NCBI GenBank assembly: GCA_963709655.1
Contig: CAVPXF010000056.1
Span: 496,001-560,000, forward strand
Direction of reading: 5' to 3'
From: Roseiarcus sp963709655
Lineage (GTDB): Bacteria > Pseudomonadota > Alphaproteobacteria > Rhizobiales > Beijerinckiaceae
DNA length: 64,000 bases
Both the position numbers and the translations under genes were made by a program. Within the stretch, counting starts at the first letter, position 1; the number at the start of each line of letters is the position of its first letter. This document shows, piece by piece, positions 1 through 8,144 of this stretch. The notes under the pieces were generated by a model. The model was not told the origin of the DNA. It worked only from the letters and a program-made list of their open reading frames with translations, and ran no database searches.

Positions 1-366
1 TCTGGTCGAGGAAATCGGGCGAATCCTCCAGCTGCCGCGCAACGAAGTCAACCGGACGAAGCCGCTCGCCGAGATCGGGCTCGATTCGTTGATGGCGGTC
101 GAGCTGGCGATGAGCCTGGAGAGACGGTTCGGGCTGGACGGCCCGCTCGCCGCCGCGGCCGGCGGCCTGAGCGTCGGGGACCTCGCCGGACATCTCCTGG
201 CGACCCGCGGCGAGCTCACCCCCCTGAGCTCGACGTGGCCGAGGATCTCGCCAAGCGCCACTTCGACAAGGCGAACTGGGGCGAGATCAAGCCCTTGATC
301 ACCGCCTTGCAGGAGAAGGGCGTCGACCTCAGCGGAGCGCCGGCGCGCCATCCCGCCTCGGCGTGA
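1..366 (+). CDS. C-terminal ACP of a type I polyketide synthase (partial, one frameshift)
   Basis: The gene enters from the left edge, so only about the last 120 residues are visible. They form an acyl carrier protein domain with the phosphopantetheine attachment motif GLDSL near position 85, followed by a short charged tail (ELDVAEDLAKRHF...). There is no thioesterase or reductase domain after the ACP, so the chain must be released by another enzyme; the oxoamine synthase at 4409-5790 is the obvious candidate. The frame breaks in a run of six C at about 219-224; one more C gives GELTPPELDVAEDL and reads through to the TGA at 364-366, so this is probably a homopolymer error. The next gene starts at a GTG overlapping the stop, suggesting translational coupling. 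The PKS call rests on the ACP style and the context; the catalytic modules lie outside the window. Confidence 0.75.
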   Translation, partial: SGRGNRANPPAAAQRSQPDEAARRDRARFVDGGRAGDEPGETVRAGRPARRRGRRPERRGPRRTSPGDPRRAHPPELDVAEDLAKRHFDKANWGEIKPLITALQEKGVDLSGAPARHPASA

Positions 367-1665
367 GCGCGATGCGGCGCCGACCCGTCGTCTACGACAT
401 CTCGCGCCTCGTCTCGCGCGTTTTCGATCGCACGCCGAACGGGATCGATCGCGTCGATTTTGCGCTCGCCGATCATTTCGTCGATCCCGACGCCGGCGAC
501 CGGTCCGGCATGATGGCGACGCCGTTCGGCCCGCGGGTCGTCGAGCCGCGGGCGGCGCGCGAGGCGCTCGACAACATCCGCAAGCACTGGGGCGAGGACG
601 CGCCGCCGGAGACCGACGCGCATCTCCTCGAGGTCGTCGCGGCGATCGACGGAGCGCCTCGGGCCGCCAAGCGCATTTCGAAGGGGCGAACCGGGCAATT
701 CGCCGAAGCCCTCGCCTGGATCCGGCGCCATGGGTTGCCCGTGGGCCGCCGCCCCGGCGATTTTCTCGCCAAGGGCGGCGTTTATCTCAACGTCAGCCAG
801 TTCCCGGTCGATTTCGAGCCCTATTTCAAGTGGACGCGAGATCGGACCGACATCGACTGCGTCTTTTTCCTGCATGACGTCCTGCCGATCGAGGCGCCGG
901 AATATTTCCTGCCGCCCGAGCGCCCCCGGCACATGCGCCGGCTCCAGACCGTCGCGCGGCGGGGGCGTGCGGTCGTCGTCACCTCGGAGGTCGTGCGCGA
1001 GGCGGTCGGCCGCCAGCTTGCGCGCCTCGGGCGACGCGACATGCCGATCCTCGTCGCGCCGCCGCCCCCCGATCCGATCTTTCTCGAGCGGCCGGACGGC
1101 GACTGCGGGCTCGCCCGGCATCCCTATTTCGTCACCTGCGGCACGATCGAGCCGCGCAAGAACCACCTGCTTCTTCTGCACGTCTGGCGCGATATTGTCG
1201 CGCGACTGGGCCCGGCCGCGCCGAAACTCGTGCTGATCGGCGAGCGCGGCTGGGAGAACGAGCATGTCATCGATCTCCTCGAGCGCAGCCCAGGCCTGCA
1301 AACTCACGTCATCGAGGCCTCGGGCCTGCCGACGCCGTGCGTCAGGCGCCTCTTCCTCGGGGCGCAGGCGGTGCTTCTGCCCTCGTTCGCCGAAGGATAC
1401 GGGTTGCCTCTGGTCGAGGCGCTCGCCGTCGGCGCGCCGGTGATCGCCTCCGACATCCCGGTGTTCCACGAGGTCGGCAAGGGGCGGGCGCTGACGATCG
1501 ACCCGACCGACGGCCCCGCCTGGCGGGAGGCCGTCTGCGCCTTCGCCCGGACGGATTCGCCCGAGACGGTCGAGCCAGCTTGCCAGCAGCCGGGACTGGT
1601 CGGCGCCGCAATGGCCCGCCTTTTTCGCCGCGATCGAGGACTTCCTCATCGACCTCGCGCCTTGA
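363..1665 (+). CDS. Glycosyltransferase family 4 (one-base frameshift near the 3' end)
   Basis: A protein of about 433 residues with a GT4-type retaining glycosyltransferase domain. The donor-binding half begins near residue 254 with TCGTIEPRKNH and carries the E-x7-E type motif FAEGYGLPLVEALAVG near residue 342. The N-terminal part (VVYDISRLVSRVFDRTPNG) is typical of GT4 enzymes of surface polysaccharide or glycolipid loci. The start is GTG 363, overlapping the upstream PKS stop, or ATG 372. The frame shifts at about 1574-1580, where GAGCCAG should probably read GAGCAG; the other frame then continues VEQLASSRDW to a proper end at 1665. Read literally, translation runs on into unrelated antisense sequence. 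In this context it probably glycosylates the product of the PKS/oxoamine locus. Donor and acceptor are unknown. Confidence 0.8.
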
Positions 1666-1667
1666 GG

Positions 1668-2414
1668 TCAGGCGATCGGCCGGCGGCCTTTGTCCTCGCG
1701 GGCCAGCCTGCGCGCGGTGACGGACACTTCGATCGCGAAGACGGCGATGAAGGCGATCGCTTCCACCGTCACCAGCGCCGAATAGACGGAGACCTCGGAT
1801 CCCGCCAACCGCACGTCCCATGGACCGACAATGTAGATTGCGCAATTGAACGCGATCGCCAGCAGCCGAAGCTCGGTCGGGCCGACATAGATCTTCGTCA
1901 GCGGGAACTCCCGGTCGACCTGCGCCGACAGAATGACGTACACGGTCAGCAGATAGTAGCTGCAAAGCAGCAGCAGCGACGCGGACATGCTGACGAACGG
2001 CGACAGTCCAAGGCCTATGGCGAACACGAGGCCGTTCAGCGCATCGACCGAATGGTCGAGGAAAAAGCCGTAGCGCGGGCGCTCGACGCGCCGGTGACGC
2101 GCCAGCGATCCGTCAAGCGAGTCGCCGAACCAGTTGATGGCGACGCCGAGGCTCGAAACGAACAGAAACTCCGGCCGCCAATGGGCGCCCATATAGCCGA
2201 GCGCCGCGATCGCCGCGCCCGCGGAGCCGATGGCGGTGAGCCGGTCCGGCGTGATCCAGACGGGCATGCGCCGGCACAACGCGTCGAGCGCTCGGCGCTC
2301 GGGCGACGACAGCATGCTCGTCTGGACGCGGCGCGGAGGCTCGAACGCGTCTTGCTCGCGTCCGCGACCGGCTTTGAGCGATCGTCCAAGCGCAACGGAG
2401 CCCGCTTTCGCCAA
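1668..2414 (-). CDS. CDP-alcohol phosphatidyltransferase family membrane enzyme
   Basis: A 248-residue membrane protein with the full CDP-alcohol phosphotransferase signature: D98, D101, G102, A105, R106, G116, D120 and D124 (DSLDGSLAR then GFFLDHSVD). Several hydrophobic segments follow. The family transfers a phospho-alcohol between CDP-activated lipid or alcohol and an acceptor, as in phosphatidylglycerol, phosphatidylcholine and inositol-lipid synthesis. The start is taken as TTG 2414 because GGAAGGGG lies just upstream; no ATG fits before the conserved region. It converges on the glycosyltransferase and diverges from the SDR at 2509. Here it could add a phosphate head group to a sphingoid or ceramide-like alcohol, but that substrate is inferred from the neighbours only. 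Confidence 0.82.
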   Translation of the reverse strand: MAKAGSVALGRSLKAGRGREQDAFEPPRRVQTSMLSSPERRALDALCRRMPVWITPDRLTAIGSAGAAIAALGYMGAHWRPEFLFVSSLGVAINWFGDSLDGSLARHRRVERPRYGFFLDHSVDALNGLVFAIGLGLSPFVSMSASLLLLCSYYLLTVYVILSAQVDREFPLTKIYVGPTELRLLAIAFNCAIYIVGPWDVRLAGSEVSVYSALVTVEAIAFIAVFAIEVSVTARRLAREDKGRRPIA

Positions 2415-2508
2415 CTTTTCCCCTTCCGATGCCAGGCGGCGGCGCCGACCCACCGTGCGTCTCCGCGTCGACCAGCCTAGCATAGGCCTCAATCGAGAGG
2501 GAATTCCT

Positions 2509-3297
2509 ATGGGGCAGGGCATTGTCGTCACGGGCGCGAGCAGGGGATTGGGACGCGCGCTGGCGCTCGAATACGCCGCGCCGGGCGTCGCCCTGGCCCT
2601 CATCGGTCGCGACCCGGGTCGCCTCGAGGAGGTCGCGGACGCCGTGCGGGCAAAGGGCGCCGAGGCGACGGTCGGCCGGATCGACGTGCGCGACGACCAG
2701 GCGATGCGCGCCTTTCTTCTCGCCGTCGACGACGCCGATCCGACCGAGCGGGTGATCGCCAGCGCCGGCGTCACGATGGTCACGCCGCAGGCCGGCATGG
2801 TGGAAGACCTGACCCGCTGCCGCGACCTCTTCGACGTCAACCTGAACGGCGTGATGAACACGCTCGCCCCGCTCGCGCCGCGCATGCGCGCCCGCGGCAG
2901 GGGACAGATCGCGCTGTTCGGCTCGATCGCCGCTTTCGCGCCCCCGCCCGACTCGCCGTCCTATGCGGCGAGCAAGGCGGCCATCGTCGCCTTCGCGCTC
3001 GCGACCCGCGCCCTCTACGACGCCGACGGCGTGTCGGTGAGCGTCGTCTGTCCCGGATTCGTCGATACGCCGATGATGAGGTCCTACGACAGCGTGAAGC
3101 CCTTCGTGATGAGCGCCGAAGAGGCTGCACGACGCATTCGCCGCGGGCTCGATCGCCGGCGGGCGATCATCGCCTTTCCCCGCCGTCTCTATCTGGCCGC
3201 CCGCTTCCAGCAGCTTCTGCCGGAGCCGGTGCGGCGCCGCATTCTCCTCGCCTTTCGCGCCACGGCCCGCCCTCAGGGCGCCAGCGACCGCTCGTAG
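2509..3297 (+). CDS. Short-chain dehydrogenase/reductase (3-ketosphinganine reductase-like)
   Basis: A 262-residue classical SDR. The Rossmann motif TGASRGLG is at residues 8-15, the catalytic Ser at about 139, and YAASK at 152-156 supplies Tyr and Lys. The C-terminal tail is basic and hydrophobic, as in membrane-associated lipid SDRs. ATG 2509 is preceded by AGAGGGAA at good spacing. Next to an alpha-oxoamine synthase, the likely reaction is NADPH-dependent reduction of the 3-keto group of an aminoketone to an amino alcohol, as 3-ketosphinganine reductase does. It diverges from the CDP-alcohol phosphatidyltransferase and overlaps the end of the convergent GNAT-like gene by 25 bp. The SDR family is certain; the substrate is inferred. 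Confidence 0.85.
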   Translation: MGQGIVVTGASRGLGRALALEYAAPGVALALIGRDPGRLEEVADAVRAKGAEATVGRIDVRDDQAMRAFLLAVDDADPTERVIASAGVTMVTPQAGMVEDLTRCRDLFDVNLNGVMNTLAPLAPRMRARGRGQIALFGSIAAFAPPPDSPSYAASKAAIVAFALATRALYDADGVSVSVVCPGFVDTPMMRSYDSVKPFVMSAEEAARRIRRGLDRRRAIIAFPRRLYLAARFQQLLPEPVRRRILLAFRATARPQGASDRS

Positions 3298-4412
3298 ATC
3301 CGAAAGGTGCGCGTCTGTCGCGACGGCGCGCTGCGCACCGCGTTGATCGCGGCGGCGTTGGTCTCCAGCATCCAGCTGAATTCGATCTCCTCGACGCCGG
3401 CTTTGCGCGCGTCCTCGACCGCAAGGGCGGCGAGCGCTCCCGCGGCGCGGATCGCGACCCGCGTGTTCCGCCACTTTTTCGCGACGCCCGCCATCAGCAC
3501 GCGCGTTCGGCGGCCGCCCGCGACATGGATGCGCCAGAGGAACCTCGCCAAGCCGAACGGCAGCAGCCGGCCATGCAGGCCTTCGAGCGCCTCGTTGGCG
3601 TCCGGGATCTGAACCAGCACCGCAATATCCTCGCCGCGGCAACTGGCGATGCGAATCCAGTCCGGGCGGCAGGCCGGCAGCATGAGGTCGGCGATGAACT
3701 TCGCCTCGTCCGGACCGACCGGCGTCGCCCAGGCGTTGTCGGACCACGCGTCGTTGTAGAGCGCCAGCACGCGCGGGAAGTCGCGCCGCCAGGTCCGATA
3801 CGACAGGCTGTGAATCTCGATCGGGTCGCTTCGCCCGTCGAGCGTGCGGGCGATCCGCTCCGGCGACTTCGATTCCGCCACTCGGGCCACATAGGCGACG
3901 AGGTCCATCGCCTTCCGGTAGCCGAGCCGCTCGATATGCGAGGCGTAATAGGGCGGCGCGTGATTGGTCCTGACGACGTGGGGCGCGTCGAAGCCGTCGA
4001 CCAGCAGTCCGGACTCGTGGTTGATCGTCAGGCTGAACGGTCCGCGCGCGATCCCCATGCCGTGGCCGCGAAGGAACTGTTCGGCGGCGCCGAACAGCGC
4101 ATCGAACGCCGCCGGGTCGTCGATGGCGTCGATGAAACCGAAAAAGCCGCAGGCGTCGTTGAACTTGCGGATATGCGCGGTCTCGATCGTCGCGACGATC
4201 CGGCCGACCGGCTCGCCGTCCCGGAAGGCGACGAACGGCTGCAGGACGTTCTCGCGGCGGAACGGCGCCCGCCGTCGGCTGAAGATCATCCGGGTCTCGA
4301 CGTGGAGCGGCTCGATCCAGCGCGGATTCGCCGCCTGCGCGCGGCGACCCGCCGCGATGAAGGCCGAAATCCCCGCATGACCGTCGACCGGAACGACCCG
4401 AATTGGGCTCAT
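3273..4412 (-). CDS. GNAT-fold N-acyltransferase-like protein, possible ceramide-synthase type
   Basis: A 379-residue protein whose N-terminal half has the acyl-CoA N-acyltransferase pattern: RIVATIETAHIR, then NDACGFFGFIDAIDD, RGPFSLTINHESGLLVDG and NHAPPYYASHIERLGY. A second acyltransferase-like half follows. From memory this is the family of large GNAT-like proteins often misnamed dATP pyrophosphohydrolase, to which the Caulobacter ceramide synthase has been assigned; an alignment would be needed to confirm. ATG 4412 overlaps the stop of the oxoamine synthase (ATGA), so the two genes are coupled. The combination of oxoamine synthase, this protein and an SDR mirrors the bacterial ceramide pathway. 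The proposed job is N-acylation of the amino lipid made by its neighbours. Confidence 0.7.
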   Translation of the reverse strand: MSPIRVVPVDGHAGISAFIAAGRRAQAANPRWIEPLHVETRMIFSRRRAPFRRENVLQPFVAFRDGEPVGRIVATIETAHIRKFNDACGFFGFIDAIDDPAAFDALFGAAEQFLRGHGMGIARGPFSLTINHESGLLVDGFDAPHVVRTNHAPPYYASHIERLGYRKAMDLVAYVARVAESKSPERIARTLDGRSDPIEIHSLSYRTWRRDFPRVLALYNDAWSDNAWATPVGPDEAKFIADLMLPACRPDWIRIASCRGEDIAVLVQIPDANEALEGLHGRLLPFGLARFLWRIHVAGGRRTRVLMAGVAKKWRNTRVAIRAAGALAALAVEDARKAGVEEIEFSWMLETNAAAINAVRSAPSRQTRTFRIYERSLAP

Positions 4413-5790
4413 GCCGGGTCGGCCCGCCGGACGAGCTCGGCCGGCGAGGTTGCGGCGAGCGCGGCGAATTCCTCCGCGACGAGCGGAGCGCAAGCGGCCA
4501 GATCCTCCGGCGCATGCTCGCTGCTGAGAAAGAACCGCAGGCGGGCGAGGCGTTCCGGGATCGCCGGGGCGATGATCGGCTGGACGTTGACGCCTCGCTC
4601 GAACAATCGCTGACTGAGCGCGACGGCGCGGATCGAATCCCCGGTCATCACCGGCACGATCGCCTCTCCGGCGCTCGAGCCGATGTCGAGCCCGGCGCGC
4701 CGGCAAGCCGCGGCGAAGGTCTCAGCGTTCTCGCGCAGGCGGCGCACGCGCTGAGGCTCGCGATGCAGGATTTCGAGCGCGGCGAGGGCGGCGGCGGCGA
4801 CGGCCGGCGGCATGCCGACGCTGTAGACGAATCCGCCGGCCGTGTGTTTCAGGTAGTCGATGAGCGGCGCCGCGCCCGCGATATAGCCGCCGCAGGCGGC
4901 GAGCGTCTTCGACAGCGTGCCCATCCAGATGTCGACCCGGCGCGGATCGACGCCGAAATGCTCGAATACGCCAGCCCCGTGCGCGCCCAGGACGCCGAGA
5001 TCGTGGGCGGCGTCGATCATCAGCCAGGCTTGGCGCCGTTGCTTGAGGGCGACGAGCCCGGGAAGATCGCAGAGATCGCCGTCCATGCTGTAGAGGCCTT
5101 CGGCGACGATCAGGACGCGCTCATAGCGATCGCGGCTCGATTTCGAGCATCGCATCGAGCGCGGCGAGGTCGTTGTGCGGGAAGGATCGGCGTTCCGCGC
5201 GCGACAGATGCGCGCCGGTGACAATGCTGTTGTGGGCGAGCGCGTCGTGAACAACGAGGTCGCGCGGGCCGATCAGGGCGCCGATCGTCGCCACGTTCGC
5301 CGCGTGCCCGCTGACGAAGGTCAGGCAGGCGTCCTGCCCGTAGTGCCGGGCGAGCGCCGCCTCGAGCGCCCGATGCACCGGCCGCTCGCCGGCCACGAGC
5401 CGGCTTGCCGACGCCGAGACGCCGTAGCGGTCGATCGCCTCGCGGGCCGCGCCCCGGACGGCCGGATGACGATTGAGCCCGAGATAGTCGTAGGACGAAA
5501 AATTGAGCATGCGGCGGCCGTCGATGACGGTGAAAGCGCCCGCGTCGCCCTCGTGCATCAGGAAGAACGGATCCCTCAGCCCCATCGCCGACGCGGCCGA
5601 TTGCAGCAGCCGCTGCTCCGCGTAGCCGGGCAGATTTTGGAAATCGAGCCAGCGGGAATGGTCCGCGCCAGGGGGTTCCGCCCGCTGGCCGGAATCGGGC
5701 GCCGGCGGCGATGCGCCGAGGCGCTTCCTGACCAGCGAGTTCGAGGAGGCGCCGGTCGGCGTCTCCCAGGCGGCGGGCGTCCTGTTTCAT
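4409..5790 (-). CDS. PLP-dependent alpha-oxoamine synthase (SPT/KAPA synthase family), two one-base frameshifts
   Basis: A fold-type I PLP enzyme of the oxoamine synthase family. Visible landmarks are NFSSYDYLGLNRHP, SGHAANVATI, EGLYSMDGD, IDAAHDLGVLG and the PLP lysine in TLSKTLAACGGYIAG. The family condenses an acyl thioester with an amino acid and loses CO2, giving an alpha-amino ketone. Conserved sequence continues across a break at about 5128-5132, where GAGCCGCGAT should probably read GAGCGCGAT (IERDRYERV). A second break near 5720-5730 separates the only good start, ATG 5790 (MKQDARRLGDADRRLLEL), from KRLGASPPAP and LDFQNLPGYAEQRLLQ. Both are single extra bases, so error is more likely than decay. 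The enzyme could release the chain from the PKS, which lacks a thioesterase. The amino acid used is not predictable. Confidence 0.8.
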
Positions 5791-5940
5791 CGGCTCCAGC
5801 CTTTAAGGGGGGCGAGGTCGTCCGCGCCGTCTTGCCGGCCTTCAGCGCCGGGATCGCGTTGGGCTCGCCCTGTCCGACCCTCTCTTAGCGACGACGCGCG
5901 GAACCACGCAAGACGGAGCGCCGCCGGGTAGTGGGCATCC

Positions 5941-6155
5941 GAATGCACTCTCGGCGGATGACGCGCCTCACGAACGCTTTTTCGAAGAAGATGGAAAACC
6001 ACGCATACGCGATGGCCCTTCATTTCCTGTATTACAATTTCGCTCGGATACATAAGACGCTCAGGACGACCCCGGCGATGGCGGCTGGCGTGACTGATCG
6101 GCTTTGGGAAGTCGCGGATATGATCAATATGCTTGAGGCGTGGGAGGCACAATAA
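5941..6155 (+). pseudogene. C-terminal remnant of a DDE transposase
   Basis: About 70 residues match the end of a common rhizobial transposase: RRMTRLTNAFSKKMENHA, HFLYYNFARIHKTLRTTP and AMAAGVTDRLWEVADM. I recall this type as IS1-like, but the family cannot be fixed from the tail alone. The catalytic part is missing and no terminal repeats were found. It marks the left edge of an AT-richer accessory segment (about 5.9-7.0 kb) behind the lipid locus. Confidence 0.7.
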
Positions 6156-6896
6156 TTGAAAAGACAGAATGAAATCCCCCGATACAAGACCCGCTCATAT
6201 GCACCCCTGGGATAGGTTGATCATCAACAACCGGCACACTCAGACCGCCGGTGCAGCCAAATCTTCCTGTAATTCGCATGGTGGATTTGTTCAAGAATTC
6301 TGCATGTAGCAATGTTTGCCCTTCTCTGTTCGTCACAGTTAGCGTACTGTCATCAGAGCTCTGACGAGATGAGTAATTCTCGCCATTTTCTGCGACAATC
6401 TCATTGTTGACGATCGTTGCGGGAGGCACTCCAGACCCATCGTTGACGACTGTGTTTAGTAGGGTGCCGCGCTCATCTCTATTTATTCCAAGGGCTTCGC
6501 ATCCATTTATCATAAGAATAATTACCTTGCCATATTTACTAATTATCATGGTATTATCACAAATTAATAGCCGTACTGAGCCCTCTGGAATATCGTCTGA
6601 GCATTTATTTGGTGGAGTTAGATGATATGCAGGTCTCAGCCAGCCGTGAACAAATGTGTCAGTCTTGGGAATGGGAGGCATAGGCGTAGGCGGAGATTGC
6701 GTAGCAGACGCCACATGCGGAGCCTCTTGGATATTTTAGTCGGACTCCAGTACCACATTGCTCCGCTAAGAATCAGAACCACGACAAAAACCCAACGCAC
6801 GATACGCGCCCAATACGTAGCTACCTCATCTGCACGCGTATCTTGAAGCCACGGCGGGATCTTATGGAGTCCGAATGTCTTGGCCCATTCAGACAA
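6124..6896 (-). CDS. Hypothetical membrane-anchored protein in AT-rich DNA (one frameshift)
   Basis: Two consecutive open frames appear to be one protein of about 257 residues. The first part (MSEWAKTFGLHKIPPW) holds one clear transmembrane helix (WVFVVVLILSGAMWYW). The second part begins around EAPHVASATQSPPTPMPPIP, a proline-rich linker, and continues as a soluble domain with two possible disulfide pairs (CSDDIPEGSVRLLIC, CTGG...SGSCIGG). One missing A near 6725 would join them as SKEAPHVASA. The likely topology is an N-terminal anchor with a periplasmic domain. The base composition is clearly lower in GC than the neighbours, which suggests acquired DNA. I do not recognise the family. Confidence 0.5.
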
Positions 6897-7002
6897 GTTT
6901 GAGAATGCAGTCTTTGGCGGCGTGCTGGCGAGTTCTCATCAGCAGGCTCGCCAATGCGATGCAAAGACCTGCAATCGTGACAAATATCTGCGGTCCCGAC
7001 AT
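6889..7002 (-). CDS. Small hydrophobic protein, 37 aa
   Basis: A short frame starting at ATG 7002 (MSGPQIFVTIAGLCIALASL) encodes one hydrophobic helix followed by a basic tail. Its last 8 bp overlap the start of the membrane-anchored gene at 6896, so they may form a two-gene unit. A longer start at 7080 is possible but adds sequence without a hydrophobic or conserved look. No function can be assigned. Confidence 0.35.
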   Translation of the reverse strand: MSGPQIFVTIAGLCIALASLLMRTRQHAAKDCILKLV

Positions 7003-7175
7003 CGCTGTCTTATAGACGGCGAGCGTGAGGAAGCGTGAATTCGAATCGATTGGATGCCCGCTTCGGACCGCCAAATTCAAACTTGCCTACTACCCGCCGC
7101 CGGCTTGGCTGGCGCCCAACACCGCTGGTATGAGGCGGCGGAGGCGGTCGAGCCGCCTTATCTCCGGAGCGACGG

Positions 7176-8144
7176 ATGTCATTGGCGTCGACGAGCGACA
7201 ATCCTCCGCCCCCCGGAGCGATCGAGGAGAGCGTGCAGACGGCCGACGGCGTCCGGTTGCGCTCCGTCCGCTGGACGCTGCCCGCGGCGACCCGCGGAAC
7301 GGTCGCAATTTTCGGCGGGCGGGGCGAGTTCGTCGAAAAATACTTCGAGACGGCCAAGGATCTCCTGGCGCGCGGCTTCGCGGTCGCGGCGCTGGACTGG
7401 CGCGGTCAGGGCGGCTCGGACCGGCCGCTTCGCAACGCGCGAAAGGGCCACGTCGACGACTTTTCCCTGTTCGAGCGCGATCTCGACGCCTTCGTCGTCC
7501 GGATCCTCGAACCATACGGCCCGCGACCGTGGATCGGCCTCGCCCATTCGATGGGAGCGGCGGCGCTGATCCTCGCCGACGCCGCGGGCCGTCGCCCGTT
7601 CGACCGGCTCGTCCTGACCTCCCCCATGATTGCGGTGAAGGCCGTCGACCATCGTGGGCCAATCCGGCACGCGGTCGGGGCGCTAACGGCGCTCGGCTTT
7701 GGCGGCGCCTTCGCGCCGGGCCAAGACGCGGAGACCTTCTGGACGCGTCCGTTCGAGGGCAATGCGTTCACCTCCGACGCCAGGCGCTTCGCCCGGATCG
7801 CCGGCCTCGCGCGAACGGCCCCGCATCTCTTCCTCGGCGGCCCGACGATCGGCTGGACGAACGCGGCCTTCCGGGCGATGCGTCGCTTCGACGATCCGAG
7901 CTTCCCCCGCAGCGTCGGCACGCCGACGCTGATCGTCGCTTCGGGCGCCGATCAGGTCACGGATTGCGCCGCTGCGCAGCGGTTCGCCCGACAATTGAAG
8001 AATGGACGCATTGTGGTCGTCGAAGGGGCCGAACACGAAATCATGATCGAGCGCGACGCGCTGCGCGACCAGTTCTGGGCGGCCTTCGACGCCTTCGCGC
8101 CGGGCGCCGCGTCGCCCGCCGACCAGGCGGCGGCGACGCCCTGA
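7176..8144 (+). CDS. Alpha/beta hydrolase, lysophospholipase/monoacylglycerol lipase type
   Basis: A 322-residue alpha/beta hydrolase. The nucleophile elbow is GLAHSMGAAA with Ser at about 125. DWRGQGGSDRP near residue 74 is the strand-4 signature of the PldB-like serine aminopeptidase-S33 group. The acid lies in ASGADQVT and the His in VVEGAEHEIM near the C-terminus. The expected reaction is hydrolysis of a fatty acyl ester from a lysophospholipid or monoacylglycerol. The next gene starts directly after the stop (TGA then ATG), so the hydrolase and the membrane glycosyltransferases form an operon, suggesting work on a membrane lipid or lipid-linked sugar. Confidence 0.85.
   Translation: MSLASTSDNPPPPGAIEESVQTADGVRLRSVRWTLPAATRGTVAIFGGRGEFVEKYFETAKDLLARGFAVAALDWRGQGGSDRPLRNARKGHVDDFSLFERDLDAFVVRILEPYGPRPWIGLAHSMGAAALILADAAGRRPFDRLVLTSPMIAVKAVDHRGPIRHAVGALTALGFGGAFAPGQDAETFWTRPFEGNAFTSDARRFARIAGLARTAPHLFLGGPTIGWTNAAFRAMRRFDDPSFPRSVGTPTLIVASGADQVTDCAAAQRFARQLKNGRIVVVEGAEHEIMIERDALRDQFWAAFDAFAPGAASPADQAAATP

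Noticed and set aside
216..1649. Long open frame antisense to the glycosyltransferase
   Set aside because: It is the mirror of a GC-rich gene, Arg/Asp-rich without motifs, and has no ribosome binding site. Many such antisense frames occur throughout the window.
5941..6155. Complete insertion sequence at 5.9-6.2 kb
   Set aside because: Only the C-terminal transposase part is present and no inverted ends or target duplication could be found.
7030..7060. TTCGAATC stretch resembling a tRNA T-arm
   Set aside because: No acceptor stem, anticodon arm or second arm can be built around it. No tRNA was found anywhere in the window.
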